Source: Candidatus Omnitrophota bacterium (GTDB taxonomy: Bacteria > Omnitrophota > Gorgyraeia > Duberdicusellales > 4484-171). From it: a DNA stretch of 43,267 nt. The notes beneath the pieces were generated by a model. That model had not been told where the DNA came from. It searched no databases and was given only the letters and a program-made list of their open reading frames with translations. Location of the stretch: NCBI GenBank assembly GCA_023819315.1, contig JAMWBQ010000003.1, positions 1-43,267 on the forward strand, read 5' to 3'. Below, in pieces: positions 19,692-28,834 of the stretch (the stretch's first letter is position 1; each line of letters opens with the position of its first letter). The position numbers and the translations under genes were made by a program.

Positions 19692-20855
19692 TCAAATCTT
19701 AAAATCCCTAAACACACTTTCTAAAATATCTAACCCTTCCTCCAACTCTTGTTTACTTATATTAATTGCCGGCATAATTCTTAAAACGTTTCTATGTGTA
19801 GAATTAACAATTAAACCTCTCTCCAATGCTTTCTCAAAAATAGGATAAGAGTCTATTTTAAGTTCTATACCGAGCATAAGCCCTCTACCTCTTACCTCTC
19901 TAATAAATGTGACCATTCTCTGCATCTTTCTTATACGTGTAAAAATGTAACTACTCATTACTCTAACATTATTTAAGAGGTTTTCCTCTTTTATAATCTT
20001 AAATACCTCCAAACTCGCCCTACAAACTAAAGGTGCCCCCCCAAAAGTAGAAGCATGATCTCCCTGCTTCATTATGTCAGCTATAGAATCTCTCACCACC
20101 ATACATGAAATTGGTAAACCTCCTCCCAAACCTTTAGAAAGAAGCATTATATCAGGTTTTATACCATAGTGCTGAAAACAAAACATCTTACCTGTTCTAC
20201 CCAAACCTGTTTGTACTTCATCTAAGATAAATAGGAGGTTTCTTTCTCTACAGAACCCCCATAAATTTTTTATGTATTCTTTATCAGCAACGTTAACTCC
20301 TCCCTCACCTTGAATTAACTCTAAGATAACCCCCACGGTTCTTTTATTCACTTTAAGTTTAAAATCTTTGAAATCGTTAAATTTTACCTCTCTAAACTTA
20401 GGAAGAAGGGGTTTAAAAGGTAACTTATACTTACTCTGACCAGTAGCAGACATAGCCCCAAATGTTCTACCATGAAAAGAATTTTTCATCGTTATAATTT
20501 CGTATCTTTTACCTTCACCATAAAGACGACTAAACTTAATTGCTGACTCAACTGCTTCCGCACCAGAATTAGCGAAAAAAACTTTGCCTTTAAAAGAATT
20601 ATTAACTATCTCCTCAGCTAATAACCCCTGCCAGGGATGATAAAGATTATTGGGTAGATGAATAAGTAGCTGTGATTGTTGACAAATTACCTTAACCAAT
20701 CTACTATAACAGTGTCCTAAAATACTTACCCCCCAGCCAGGGAAAAAATCAAGATATTTTCTCCCTTTATCATCCCAAAGGAAACTACCTTTACCTTTAA
20801 CAAATAAAGGTCTAACTTTTCTATATACAGGTATAAGAAAGTTAACTTTTTCCAT
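19692..20855 (-). CDS. argD: Acetylornithine aminotransferase
   Basis: ArgD is a class III PLP aminotransferase that converts N-acetylglutamate semialdehyde to N-acetylornithine. The 387-residue protein has the phosphate-binding NSGAEA (96-101), the aspartate in LDEVQTG (D212) and the PLP lysine in LLSKGLGGG (K241). The start ATG shares its A with the argB stop (TAATG), so the genes are coupled. In some bacteria ArgD also serves lysine synthesis; that cannot be judged here. Confidence 0.95.
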   Translation of the reverse strand: MEKVNFLIPVYRKVRPLFVKGKGSFLWDDKGRKYLDFFPGWGVSILGHCYSRLVKVICQQSQLLIHLPNNLYHPWQGLLAEEIVNNSFKGKVFFANSGAEAVESAIKFSRLYGEGKRYEIITMKNSFHGRTFGAMSATGQSKYKLPFKPLLPKFREVKFNDFKDFKLKVNKRTVGVILELIQGEGGVNVADKEYIKNLWGFCRERNLLFILDEVQTGLGRTGKMFCFQHYGIKPDIMLLSKGLGGGLPISCMVVRDSIADIMKQGDHASTFGGAPLVCRASLEVFKIIKEENLLNNVRVMSSYIFTRIRKMQRMVTFIREVRGRGLMLGIELKIDSYPIFEKALERGLIVNSTHRNVLRIMPAINISKQELEEGLDILESVFRDFKI

Positions 20856-21706
20856 TAAGCAATAATCTCTGTGCCAATACCTTCTGGGGTGAATATCTCT
20901 AAAAGTAAAGCATGTGGTATTTTAGCATCGATTATATGGACTTTCTTTACTCCGTTATTAACTGCCTTAATAGCTGACCTCACCTTGGGTATCATCCCCT
21001 CATCGATAACACCATCTTCAATTAACTCTTCTACTCCATCCTTATAAAGGGTAGGTATTAAAGAATTTTCATCACCAGGGTTACGCATCACCCCTAAAAC
21101 ATTGGTAAGAAAAACTAACTTTTCCGCTTTTAACTCAGAAGCAAGAAAACAAGCTACCTCATCAGCGTTAATATTAAAGGTTACTTTCTGTTTAGATACT
21201 CCCATAGGAGACACAACAGCGATTTCTTCAACTATAACTCTATCTATCTTTTCTCTATCTATACCAACAACTTCACCAACAAAACCTAAATCAAACTTAC
21301 TCTTTTTTTTCTCAGCTATAATTAAACCATCTTCTTTCTTAAAACCTCTTGCTTTTATACCGTGTAGACTAATTTCCTTAACGATTGTATCGTTAAGTTT
21401 ATCGAGTTCCTCCTCAACAACTTTTAGAGTCTGGTGGTCAGTAACTCTACAACCATCTATAAACTCGCTACTTATCTTTAATTCTCTTAACCGTTCACTA
21501 ATAGTTGGTCCACCACCATGAACTATTATTGGTCTAATACCTGTATATCTCAAGAAAGCAATATCCTCTAATACCGACCGCCTAATTCTCTCTTCAGCAA
21601 GGATAGAACCTCCATACTTTATAACGATAATTTTCTGATGAAATGCTTCTATATAAGGAAGTGCCTCAATAAGAACATCTGCTTTTTTAATTGCTTCTTT
21701 TACCAT
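20855..21706 (-). CDS. argB: Acetylglutamate kinase
   Basis: ArgB phosphorylates N-acetylglutamate. The 283-residue amino-acid kinase has K30 in VIKYGGS and the IVHGGGP loop (61-67). The N-terminal extension with ALPYIEAFHQK is typical of the arginine-inhibited hexameric form, so feedback inhibition by arginine is plausible but inferred. A GGAGAGG site precedes the ATG. It lies 29 bp after argJ. Confidence 0.96.
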   Translation of the reverse strand: MVKEAIKKADVLIEALPYIEAFHQKIIVIKYGGSILAEERIRRSVLEDIAFLRYTGIRPIIVHGGGPTISERLRELKISSEFIDGCRVTDHQTLKVVEEELDKLNDTIVKEISLHGIKARGFKKEDGLIIAEKKKSKFDLGFVGEVVGIDREKIDRVIVEEIAVVSPMGVSKQKVTFNINADEVACFLASELKAEKLVFLTNVLGVMRNPGDENSLIPTLYKDGVEELIEDGVIDEGMIPKVRSAIKAVNNGVKKVHIIDAKIPHALLLEIFTPEGIGTEIIA

Positions 21707-21735
21707 ATTTACCTCTCCTTTTAAATATCATTTAT

Positions 21736-22836
21736 CTAACTATATCCAGCATTTATTTTAACATATTGGGGAGTTAAATCGGAAGTATAAACTGTATAGG
21801 AAAAATCTCCCCTACCTAAATATACGTTTATCTTTACCTCTTTTTTCTCTAAAGAAGAAGCTAAAACCTTAAACCTATTCTCTTTTACCCTAATATTTGC
21901 GTGACCCAGAGCAGAAATTATCCTTCCCCAATTAGGATTATTACCATATAGGGCACTCTTAAAAAGAGGTGAATTAGCTATGTACTTAGCGGCTAACTCT
22001 GCCTCCTTTTTTGTATAAGCACCTTTTACATTTAACTCCACGAATTTAGTTGCTCCCTCACCATCTTTTACAATCATCTTAGCTAACTCCAAGCATACCT
22101 CACTCAAAGTATAAGAGAAATCGTTTATCTCCTTAGAGCGGGAAATAAATTTTACATAAGAATTGGCTAAAAAATATACACTATCGTTTGTGCTCATACA
22201 CCCATCGATGGTAATAGAATTAAAACTTGCTTCTATAGCTCTCTTACAAATCTCTCTAAATATTTTCTTATTGATACCAGCATCAGTAAGAATAAATGCA
22301 AGCATAGTGGCTAAGTTAGGGGCAATCATACCTGCTCCCTTAGCGATACCTAAAACATTTATTCTTTTCCCTCCCATATCTATCTCTCTTGCTACGATTT
22401 TCTTAAAAGTATCTGTGGTAAGAATGCTTTGGGAAAATCTATCAGGCTCATTATCCAGACTACTTACCAATTTAGGTAATTTATTAATTATTTTGTTATA
22501 GGGTAACTTCTTGCCAATAATACCTGTAGAAGCTATCAAAATATTATCCTCTTTAACTTTTAAAATCTCAGCCAGTTTCTTACATAAATTTTTAGTATCA
22601 TTAACCCCCCCCTGATGAGAAAAACAGTTAGCATTACCACTATTAACTAAAATGGCTTTTATCTTATTGTTTATATTCTGCTTACTTACTAAAACAGAAT
22701 AAGAAGGATTAGCATTCTTAGTAAAGAAACCTACAGCTGTAGATAAATTTTCACAACAAATCAAACCTAAATCAAAGCCATCCTTTTTAATCCCGCTTCT
22801 TATACCAGAAAAGAAAAAACCTTTAGGTATATTCAT
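21736..22836 (-). CDS. argJ: Glutamate N-acetyltransferase (ArgJ)
   Basis: ArgJ transfers the acetyl group from acetylornithine to glutamate, so the acetyl group is recycled; bifunctional forms also use acetyl-CoA. The 366-residue proenzyme has the self-cleavage site in PNLATMLAF, between A176 and T177, with T177 as nucleophile. The oxyanion-type STG segment (103-105) is visible. No argA or argE is in the window, consistent with the cyclic pathway. ATGA overlaps the argC stop by 4 bp. A run of eight G lies in the coding strand at the QGGVND codons. Confidence 0.96.
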   Translation of the reverse strand: MNIPKGFFFSGIRSGIKKDGFDLGLICCENLSTAVGFFTKNANPSYSVLVSKQNINNKIKAILVNSGNANCFSHQGGVNDTKNLCKKLAEILKVKEDNILIASTGIIGKKLPYNKIINKLPKLVSSLDNEPDRFSQSILTTDTFKKIVAREIDMGGKRINVLGIAKGAGMIAPNLATMLAFILTDAGINKKIFREICKRAIEASFNSITIDGCMSTNDSVYFLANSYVKFISRSKEINDFSYTLSEVCLELAKMIVKDGEGATKFVELNVKGAYTKKEAELAAKYIANSPLFKSALYGNNPNWGRIISALGHANIRVKENRFKVLASSLEKKEVKINVYLGRGDFSYTVYTSDLTPQYVKINAGYS

Positions 22837-23852
22837 AACATAAGTCCCTCAGTTTCTTTAAATCCCTCCATAATATTCATATTCTGTATAGCTAAACCTG
22901 CTGCACCTTTTATCAAATTATCTATAGAAGATACAATAACTGCCTCCTTACCATCACTATTTAAAGCAAAACCTATATCACAGAAATTTGTGCCTATAAC
23001 ATCTCTAAGCTTAGGGAGAGGTTCTCTCAAACGAATAAATGGGCAAGCTGAATAGTAACTCTCATATATACTTCTAAGTTTATCTAAACTTATCTTACTC
23101 TTAAAATTAACATATATAGTGGAGTATATACCACTTTCCACTCCTACCACATGGGGAGTAAAGGTTAACTCTATAGTCTTGCCAGAAATATCTTTTAATA
23201 CCTGCTCTATCTCAGGTATATGCTGATGAACAAAAGGTTTATAAGTCCATATGTTGTTTAACACATTGATAAAATGGTGCTCAACATTGGGTTTTCTACC
23301 TGCTCCGCTAATAGAAGATAAAGAATTAACGATAATCTTTCTATCAATAATTTTCTCTTTCAAAAGAGGAGCAACAGCTAAAATCACTGAGGTGGGGTAA
23401 CAACCAGGATTAGCTACTATTAAAGCCTTCTTTATATCTTCCTTAAAGAATTCAGGTAAACCATAAACAGCCTTTTTTAAATTCTTGATATCATTATGTT
23501 TAACACCATAATATTTTTCGTAAATTTTATTATCTTTTAAACGGTAATCCGCAGATAGATCAATAACTTTTCTACCCTCTTCTAACAATCGAGGAGCAAT
23601 CTCCATAGATACAGTATGTGGTAAAGCTAAGAAAAAAAAATCTGCTTTTTTTAAAGCTACCTTAACATCTAATGGCTCACAATAAATGTCTACCCTTCTA
23701 TTAAATCTGGGGAAGATATCCTTATAAGGAAGTGGTTTCTCTGTTCGTGAAGCAAGGTAACTAATCTCTATAAAAGGGTGGTTTAAAAGCAACTCTACTA
23801 ATTTCTCCCCTGTAAAACCTGTAGCTCCTAAAACTGCTACTTTTACTCTCAT
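22833..23852 (-). CDS. argC: N-acetyl-gamma-glutamyl-phosphate reductase
   Basis: ArgC reduces N-acetylglutamyl phosphate to the semialdehyde with NADPH. The 339-residue protein has the Rossmann start VLGATGFTG (7-15) and the active-site cysteine in NPGCYPTS (C151). It is the first gene of the arginine operon, with a promoter-like sequence about 45 bp upstream. Confidence 0.97.
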   Translation of the reverse strand: MRVKVAVLGATGFTGEKLVELLLNHPFIEISYLASRTEKPLPYKDIFPRFNRRVDIYCEPLDVKVALKKADFFFLALPHTVSMEIAPRLLEEGRKVIDLSADYRLKDNKIYEKYYGVKHNDIKNLKKAVYGLPEFFKEDIKKALIVANPGCYPTSVILAVAPLLKEKIIDRKIIVNSLSSISGAGRKPNVEHHFINVLNNIWTYKPFVHQHIPEIEQVLKDISGKTIELTFTPHVVGVESGIYSTIYVNFKSKISLDKLRSIYESYYSACPFIRLREPLPKLRDVIGTNFCDIGFALNSDGKEAVIVSSIDNLIKGAAGLAIQNMNIMEGFKETEGLML

Positions 23853-23891
23853 AAACTTTACCTGGATAAATTACAAAAAGATATTAACATT

Positions 23892-23920
23892 ATCTTAGAA
23901 CAAAAATTATCCATCGTCAA
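23892..23920 (-). promoter_or_regulatory. Candidate sigma70-type promoter of the arg operon
   Basis: On the minus strand TTGACG (23915-23920), a 17-bp spacer and TAAGAT (23892-23897) stand upstream of argC. Spacing is ideal; the match to the -35/-10 consensus is good. The rest of 23853-24023 shows no gene and no clear terminator or ARG box. Confidence 0.5.
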
Positions 23921-24023
23921 TACATTTTACCTGTGGTGTTTTCAACAGTAATCAGAATAATAAATATAATAAACCTCCCTCGTCCACTCTATAGTATAAC
24001 AGATAAATAAGGGATATTTAGAT

Positions 24024-25010
24024 TTATTGTCGGGTAGGCAAATTTTTAAGAAGGCTAACTTCTTGCTCTAATATTTCTATTCTTGATTTTAATTCTTCAT
24101 TTTCTACTCTCAATTCTTTAATTGCATTTATCAATACAGGTATTAACTCTGTATAGGAAATACTCTTTTCTTCTTCGCTGGTGTTAACAACCTCAGGAAG
24201 AACCTTCTCTACCTCCTGGGCAATTAAACCAAAATGCCTACCTTGGGGAAACCCTTTATCTTTGTATTCTTCTCTTTTCCAATTAAAAGACACCCCTTCT
24301 AATTTTAAAATTTTATCTAAAGCATTATCTATAGGAACAATATTCTCTTTAAATTTTATATCTGAGGACTGCCAACTTCCGGTAGCATAGGCTGTTCCAT
24401 TTACATACAATATATAACTTTGTGGATTAGTTGTCCCTATACCTACTCTACCGTCATTAGTAATACGCATACGTTCTACACCTGTAGCACTACCATCAGG
24501 AATAGTAAAGAACTGTATGCGCATAGGCATATCGTTCACCCCAGTATCACCATCTACCGCTGCTGCTATAACGTGTGTCCCCCTAAAAGCAGTACCATCA
24601 TAACCCGAAGCAGTGAAAGCTCCTAAACTGTCATTGTTTTGCACTCTCAGAGGAACATTCTCTGTACCACGTGCCCTACGTGCAATCCATTCAGAAAATA
24701 TACCCGGATTATTATTAAAACTAACTATACCCGCATCAGCATTATTCCCACTTATAGTTAAAAGATCAAGAGGCAGAGTTGTCCCTATACCCACATTCCC
24801 CCTAATCCATACATCACCGGCATTAGGAGGAACATCATTGGTATTTACGATGCCATCGTTATTATTATCTCCCACCCCTAAAGATTGCGCTTCTAATCTG
24901 TTATAAACTCCCAAAGGAGCAGGATAATATGTAGTAATAGTTATTGTTTCTTGAGCAAATGCACAAGAAAGGGAAATAAATAAAAATACCCATACTTTTT
25001 TAAAAAACAT
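24024..25010 (-). CDS. Exported protein with C-terminal S74 intramolecular chaperone domain
   Basis: The 328-residue protein has a signal peptide (about 1-19, ending CAFAQ) and a motif ITITTYYPAP just after it. A calcium-loop-like D-x-N-x-D-G...N..D lies at 48-59. A fibre-like middle with two VGIGTT repeats (73-78, 189-194) follows. The end is a Peptidase_S74 domain: SSDIKFKENI with likely self-cleavage at S216-D217, GLIAQEVEKVLPEV, and a coiled coil (about 295-322). In phage tail spikes this domain trimerises the fibre and then cleaves itself off. Here the host gene is in a housekeeping operon 27 bp after apgM, so a cell-surface fibre is more likely than a prophage. Its binding target is unknown. 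Confidence 0.9.
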   Translation of the reverse strand: MFFKKVWVFLFISLSCAFAQETITITTYYPAPLGVYNRLEAQSLGVGDNNNDGIVNTNDVPPNAGDVWIRGNVGIGTTLPLDLLTISGNNADAGIVSFNNNPGIFSEWIARRARGTENVPLRVQNNDSLGAFTASGYDGTAFRGTHVIAAAVDGDTGVNDMPMRIQFFTIPDGSATGVERMRITNDGRVGIGTTNPQSYILYVNGTAYATGSWQSSDIKFKENIVPIDNALDKILKLEGVSFNWKREEYKDKGFPQGRHFGLIAQEVEKVLPEVVNTSEEEKSISYTELIPVLINAIKELRVENEELKSRIEILEQEVSLLKNLPTRQ

Positions 25011-25037
25011 CTCTACCTCCTTTAGTCACTAAATTAA

Positions 25038-26318
25038 CTACTTTTTAGCCAAACTTATCAATTCGTATATTAACTTGTTACCTAAAAGTTCACCTAATCT
25101 ACCTCTTTTTGCCTCGCTTTCTCCAAAAATAATCGTATTATCTTTAAAATTTTTTAAATAAACTAATAAAGGGACGGGGTCAGGGGTATGAGCTTTTAGT
25201 TTACATACTGTAGAATGATCACTGGTTACACAGATAAGATAATCATCCTTACTTATAGAAGATAGGAGATTGCCAAAAAAATACTTATCGATTAATTCTA
25301 TACACTCCTTCTTTTTATTAAAATTACCATCGTGAGCAGGCTCATCAGGCCCTTTTATATGTATGTAGAGAGCATCAAATTCTTTAATTTTTTCCTTTGC
25401 TAACTCTGCCCAGAGGGTATAATCATCCTCTAATGAACCTGAGGGAAAAGGAACATCTATTACTTTCATACCACAAAGTAAAGCAATCCCTTTCTCCACA
25501 GGCATTTGAACGAAACAACCAAAATTTAAACCGATTGTTTCCTTTATAGGTTTAAACTTTGGTAATCTATCGCCGGCATCTCGGGAGAGTACAATGTTAG
25601 CGGGAAGTTTACCTTCATTTTCTCTTTTTTTATTTATCTGGCTATTTTCAAGAACTTTACGAGATTTATTAGTAAATTCATTAAGAAGTTGTGATGAAGC
25701 TATAGCTTTCTGGTCATCCTCGTAACCAGGCATTGGTTTAGCCTCTAATAGATATGGCTCAAATTTTTCTAATGCTACTCCAAATACTCCCTTTCTTCCA
25801 TAAGCAGGGTCAGTATTAGTTATCCAACCACTTAAATTCCCACCTTTTCTTATTACTAAAACACCTCTATGACCAATTGTGCTTTTAAATTCAAATTCTG
25901 CTCTTTCGCTAAGTTTTACTTTTTCATTAATCTCCTTAGCTAAAGCTTTAGCTTCCCCGCTAGTAAGGTTCCTACCTACTCTACGGTCAATTATCTTAGA
26001 TGAATTAGCCTCAATAACGGCAAAATTAACTCTTAAAGCTAAATCACCATCATTTACTTTCAAACCCTCAGCAAAACTTTCTAAAGGTCCTCTACCAGTA
26101 TAAAGTTTATGAGCGTCGTAGCCTAAAAGAGAGATTACCGCTATATCGGATTCAGGAGCTATATCTTTAGCAACAGGATAAACTAATCCCTGTGCTCCCT
26201 CTCGTGCTAAAGAATCCATATAAGGCTTATAAGCTATCTCTAAAGGAGTCTTACCGCCCAATTCCTCCAAAGGTAAATCTCCTAATCCATCAAGAATAAT
26301 GTAAAATATCTTCTTCAT
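25038..26318 (-). CDS. apgM: Cofactor-independent phosphoglycerate mutase, archaeal type
   Basis: ApgM interconverts 3- and 2-phosphoglycerate in glycolysis. The 426-residue protein has the family's metal-binding start ILDGLGDLPLEELGG, the likely phosphorylated serine in APESDIAVISLLGYD, and the C-terminal metal site GPDEPAHDGN and TSDHSTVCKLKAH. This is the archaeal/aPGAM form, not the longer GpmI. It begins 9 bp before nrdJ's end and has a GGAGG site before its ATG. Similar proteins act as phosphonopyruvate decarboxylase-like enzymes, but the motifs fit a mutase. Confidence 0.92.
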   Translation of the reverse strand: MKKIFYIILDGLGDLPLEELGGKTPLEIAYKPYMDSLAREGAQGLVYPVAKDIAPESDIAVISLLGYDAHKLYTGRGPLESFAEGLKVNDGDLALRVNFAVIEANSSKIIDRRVGRNLTSGEAKALAKEINEKVKLSERAEFEFKSTIGHRGVLVIRKGGNLSGWITNTDPAYGRKGVFGVALEKFEPYLLEAKPMPGYEDDQKAIASSQLLNEFTNKSRKVLENSQINKKRENEGKLPANIVLSRDAGDRLPKFKPIKETIGLNFGCFVQMPVEKGIALLCGMKVIDVPFPSGSLEDDYTLWAELAKEKIKEFDALYIHIKGPDEPAHDGNFNKKKECIELIDKYFFGNLLSSISKDDYLICVTSDHSTVCKLKAHTPDPVPLLVYLKNFKDNTIIFGESEAKRGRLGELLGNKLIYELISLAKK

Positions 26319-26327
26319 CTTCCCTCC

Positions 26328-28613
26328 TCAACATTTAGAATAACCACATACATCACAGATAACACAGCCTTCCTGATGCCTTAAAGCAAAACCACACTCA
26401 GGACAAACTCCTACGATATTATGTAGAGACTCGTTAGAATCTTTCTTTATAACAGAAACTTTCTCTTTTATCGGTTGTTTAAATTTTACCTCTAAGAGTT
26501 CCTTCTGGTCAACTGCTCTCTTCTCTAAAACTCTTGAGATAGCATCGGCGCAAGAGAATATCTTACCACCATTAGCCCAACTCGGCGATGGACACCGTAT
26601 CCCTTTAAGTTGTTCTACAATAACTTTTAAATCTATACCCCCTCGTAGAGCTAAAGAGATTAATCTACCTATTGCCTCTAATTGAGAAGCAGCACATCCA
26701 CCGGCTTTTCCCATCTGAGTAAAAACTTCAAAGAATTTACCTTCCTCATCCTGATTAACGGTAATATAAAGATTACCACAACCTGTGTTAACCTTAGTGG
26801 TTGTGCCTACAATAACCTCTAACCTTGGCTTAGGGAAAGTAACCACACCTTTACTTTTTTCTTTCGTTCTATCCTTGGTATCTTTTTCTTTATTCTGAAT
26901 AAGAACCTGTTCTGACCTACTACCATCTCTATAAACTGTAATACCTTTACAACCTAACTTAAAAGCTGAAATATAAGCTTCTTTTACATCATCTATAGAA
27001 GCAGAATTAGGTAAATTAATCGTTTTAGATACTGCATTATCGGTAAATTCCTGAAAAGCAGCCTGCATTTTTATATGCCATATTGGCTCTATCTCTAAAG
27101 CAGTAACGAATACTCTTTTAATATCTGAAGGTATATCCTCCATACTCTGAATACTTTCCCCTTTAGCTAATCTCTCTATAAGTTGAGAGGAATAAAAACC
27201 TCTTTTTTTAGCTACGTATTCAAAGGAAGGGTCAACTTCTATTAACTTTTCTCCTTCTAAAACATTCCTGAAATAACACAAAGCGTAAATTGGTTCAATA
27301 CCCGTAGAAGTTGGCCCAGCAATAATACTAATTGTTCCCGTAGGAGCAATCGTAGTTAAAGTAGCATTCCTTACCCTTATACCTCGTTTCTCCCATATAC
27401 TTCCTTTCCATGCGGGGAAAACACCTCTTTCTTTTGCTAAATTGATTGAGCACTGCTGAGAATTATCATAGATGAAACTCATAATCTTCTTAGCTAACTC
27501 TATTGCAGACTCACTATTATAAGGTACTCCCAAATAACCTAACATAGTTGCCCACCCCATTATGCCTAAGCCAATTTTTCTTGTTTTTAAAGTATTCTCT
27601 TTAATCTGGGGAAGAGGAAATTTATTAGCATCGATAATATCATCAAGGAAACGAGTAGCTAAATGCGTAACTCTTTTTAGTTTTTCCCAATCAACGGTAA
27701 ATTTATCACCTTCCTCTTTTACCATCTTAGCTAAATTTATAGAACCTAAATTGCAACTTTCGTAAGGTAGAAGCGGCTGTTCACCACAAGGATTTGTGCT
27801 TTCAATAATACCTAAATGAGGAGTGGGATTGGCTTCGTTAATCTTATCTATAAATATAATTCCCGGCTCACCATTCCTATGAGCATATTCAGCAATAAGG
27901 GTAAAAACTTCTTTTGCATTTAATTTGCCACAAACCTCTTTATTTCTTGGGTCAATCAAATTGTAATCTTCACCCTTAAAAAATCTTTCCATAAAATCAT
28001 TAGTTATAGCCACGGAGATATTGAAATTGGATATCTCTCCTTCTCTTTCCTTACATTTTATAAACTCTAAAATATCAGGATGGTCAATTCTCAGGATTCC
28101 CATATTTGCTCCCCGTCGTGTTCCTCCTTGCTTTACTGCCTGAGTAGCAGCATCAAAAACTTTCATAAAAGATACCGGTCCACTGGCTATACCACCTGTG
28201 CTTCTAACCATACTGTTCTTGGGACGTAAACGAGAGAAATTAAATCCTGTTCCTCCTCCTGTCTTATGAATAAGAGCGGTTGATTTAATAGCATCAAAAA
28301 TAGATTCCATAGAATCCTCTACAGGAACAACGAAACAAGCGGATAATTGTCCTAAACTTCTTCCTGCATTCATCAATGTGGGTGAATTAGGCATAAATTC
28401 TAAATTAGCAATTATATTAAAAAACTCTTGCTTCCTCCCTGCCAATAACTCATCAGAAGTAACATATCTTTTCTCTATATCCATAACAGCTGAAACTATC
28501 CTTTCCACCATATCCTTAGGTTTCTCTATTACTTCGCCTTGGCTATTCTTCTTAAGATAACGTTTTTTTAAAACTATCAACGCATTAGGAGAAAAATTTA
28601 AATTCTCTTCCAT
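26328..28613 (-). CDS. nrdJ: Class II adenosylcobalamin-dependent ribonucleotide reductase
   Basis: The enzyme reduces ribonucleotides to deoxyribonucleotides using adenosylcobalamin. The 761-residue protein has SACFVVPVEDS, the thiyl-radical cysteine loop NPCGEQPLLPYESC and APTGTISIIAGPTS. A TSCPD-type domain follows (GCGNLYITV...GGCAASQLEAIG). The C-terminus is a zinc-ribbon-like CPECGFAL...CDVCGYSKC. I start at ATG 28613 (MEENLNF) rather than 44 codons upstream, because a strong GGAAGG-G9 site precedes it and the upstream part is lineage-unlike. It needs no oxygen, which suits an anaerobe. No B12 riboswitch is seen, but two NrdR-like boxes lie upstream. Confidence 0.93.
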   Translation of the reverse strand: MEENLNFSPNALIVLKKRYLKKNSQGEVIEKPKDMVERIVSAVMDIEKRYVTSDELLAGRKQEFFNIIANLEFMPNSPTLMNAGRSLGQLSACFVVPVEDSMESIFDAIKSTALIHKTGGGTGFNFSRLRPKNSMVRSTGGIASGPVSFMKVFDAATQAVKQGGTRRGANMGILRIDHPDILEFIKCKEREGEISNFNISVAITNDFMERFFKGEDYNLIDPRNKEVCGKLNAKEVFTLIAEYAHRNGEPGIIFIDKINEANPTPHLGIIESTNPCGEQPLLPYESCNLGSINLAKMVKEEGDKFTVDWEKLKRVTHLATRFLDDIIDANKFPLPQIKENTLKTRKIGLGIMGWATMLGYLGVPYNSESAIELAKKIMSFIYDNSQQCSINLAKERGVFPAWKGSIWEKRGIRVRNATLTTIAPTGTISIIAGPTSTGIEPIYALCYFRNVLEGEKLIEVDPSFEYVAKKRGFYSSQLIERLAKGESIQSMEDIPSDIKRVFVTALEIEPIWHIKMQAAFQEFTDNAVSKTINLPNSASIDDVKEAYISAFKLGCKGITVYRDGSRSEQVLIQNKEKDTKDRTKEKSKGVVTFPKPRLEVIVGTTTKVNTGCGNLYITVNQDEEGKFFEVFTQMGKAGGCAASQLEAIGRLISLALRGGIDLKVIVEQLKGIRCPSPSWANGGKIFSCADAISRVLEKRAVDQKELLEVKFKQPIKEKVSVIKKDSNESLHNIVGVCPECGFALRHQEGCVICDVCGYSKC

Positions 28614-28618
28614 AATAT

Positions 28619-28631
28619 CCCCCCCCCTTCC
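28619..28631 (-). promoter_or_regulatory. nrdJ ribosome site with a run of nine G
   Basis: On the minus strand GGAA is followed by nine G (28619-28627), then ATATT and ATG at 28613. The tract lies within the Shine-Dalgarno region and sets the real start. Confidence 0.65.
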
Positions 28632-28655
28632 TTGAATTCCTTTAGATATAGATAG

Positions 28656-28671
28656 ACACATTATATTGTAT
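28656..28671 (-). promoter_or_regulatory. Candidate NrdR box, proximal
   Basis: On the minus strand ATACAATATAATGTGT matches 14 of 16 positions of the published NrdR consensus acaCwAtATaTwGtgt. It overlaps -10-like sequence upstream of nrdJ. NrdR represses ribonucleotide reductase genes in many bacteria; no nrdR gene is in the window. Confidence 0.6.
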
Positions 28672-28686
28672 CTATAATAATCTTTG

Positions 28687-28702
28687 CTACTATATTTAGT
28701 AA
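28687..28702 (-). promoter_or_regulatory. Candidate NrdR box, distal
   Basis: CTACTATATTTAGTAA (plus strand) matches 11 of 16 positions of the NrdR consensus, including the central ACTATAT..TAGT. It starts exactly 31 bp from the proximal box, the usual NrdR box-pair spacing. It is weaker than the first and depends on the pairing. Confidence 0.45.
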
Positions 28703-28834
28703 AAACAAACAAAAATACCCCTTTTTGAGCAAATTTAAACCTCACGATTAAATTTAAAAAAGAACTCTTTTTAGGAACTTATGAAGTGAAACTTACTACA
28801 GAAGCCTTCTCTTAAGGGGCAATTGATAAGATTA

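Noticed and set aside
21102..21521. 139-codon ORF on the plus strand inside argB
   Set aside because: Antisense to a clear acetylglutamate kinase; low-complexity Ser/Leu product typical of a shadow frame.
28614..28745. 44-codon N-terminal extension of nrdJ
   Set aside because: The ATG at 28613 has a strong Shine-Dalgarno site, and the extension would run through the NrdR boxes and promoter region.
28756..28776. Possible terminator after the LacI-family gene
   Set aside because: On the minus strand AAAAAGAGTTCTTTTTTT gives only a short A-T stem with too small a loop; not convincing as an intrinsic terminator.
28614..28834. Cobalamin riboswitch upstream of the B12-dependent reductase
   Set aside because: The 221-bp leader shows no B12-box or the multi-helix core, and NrdR-type boxes explain its conserved-looking parts.
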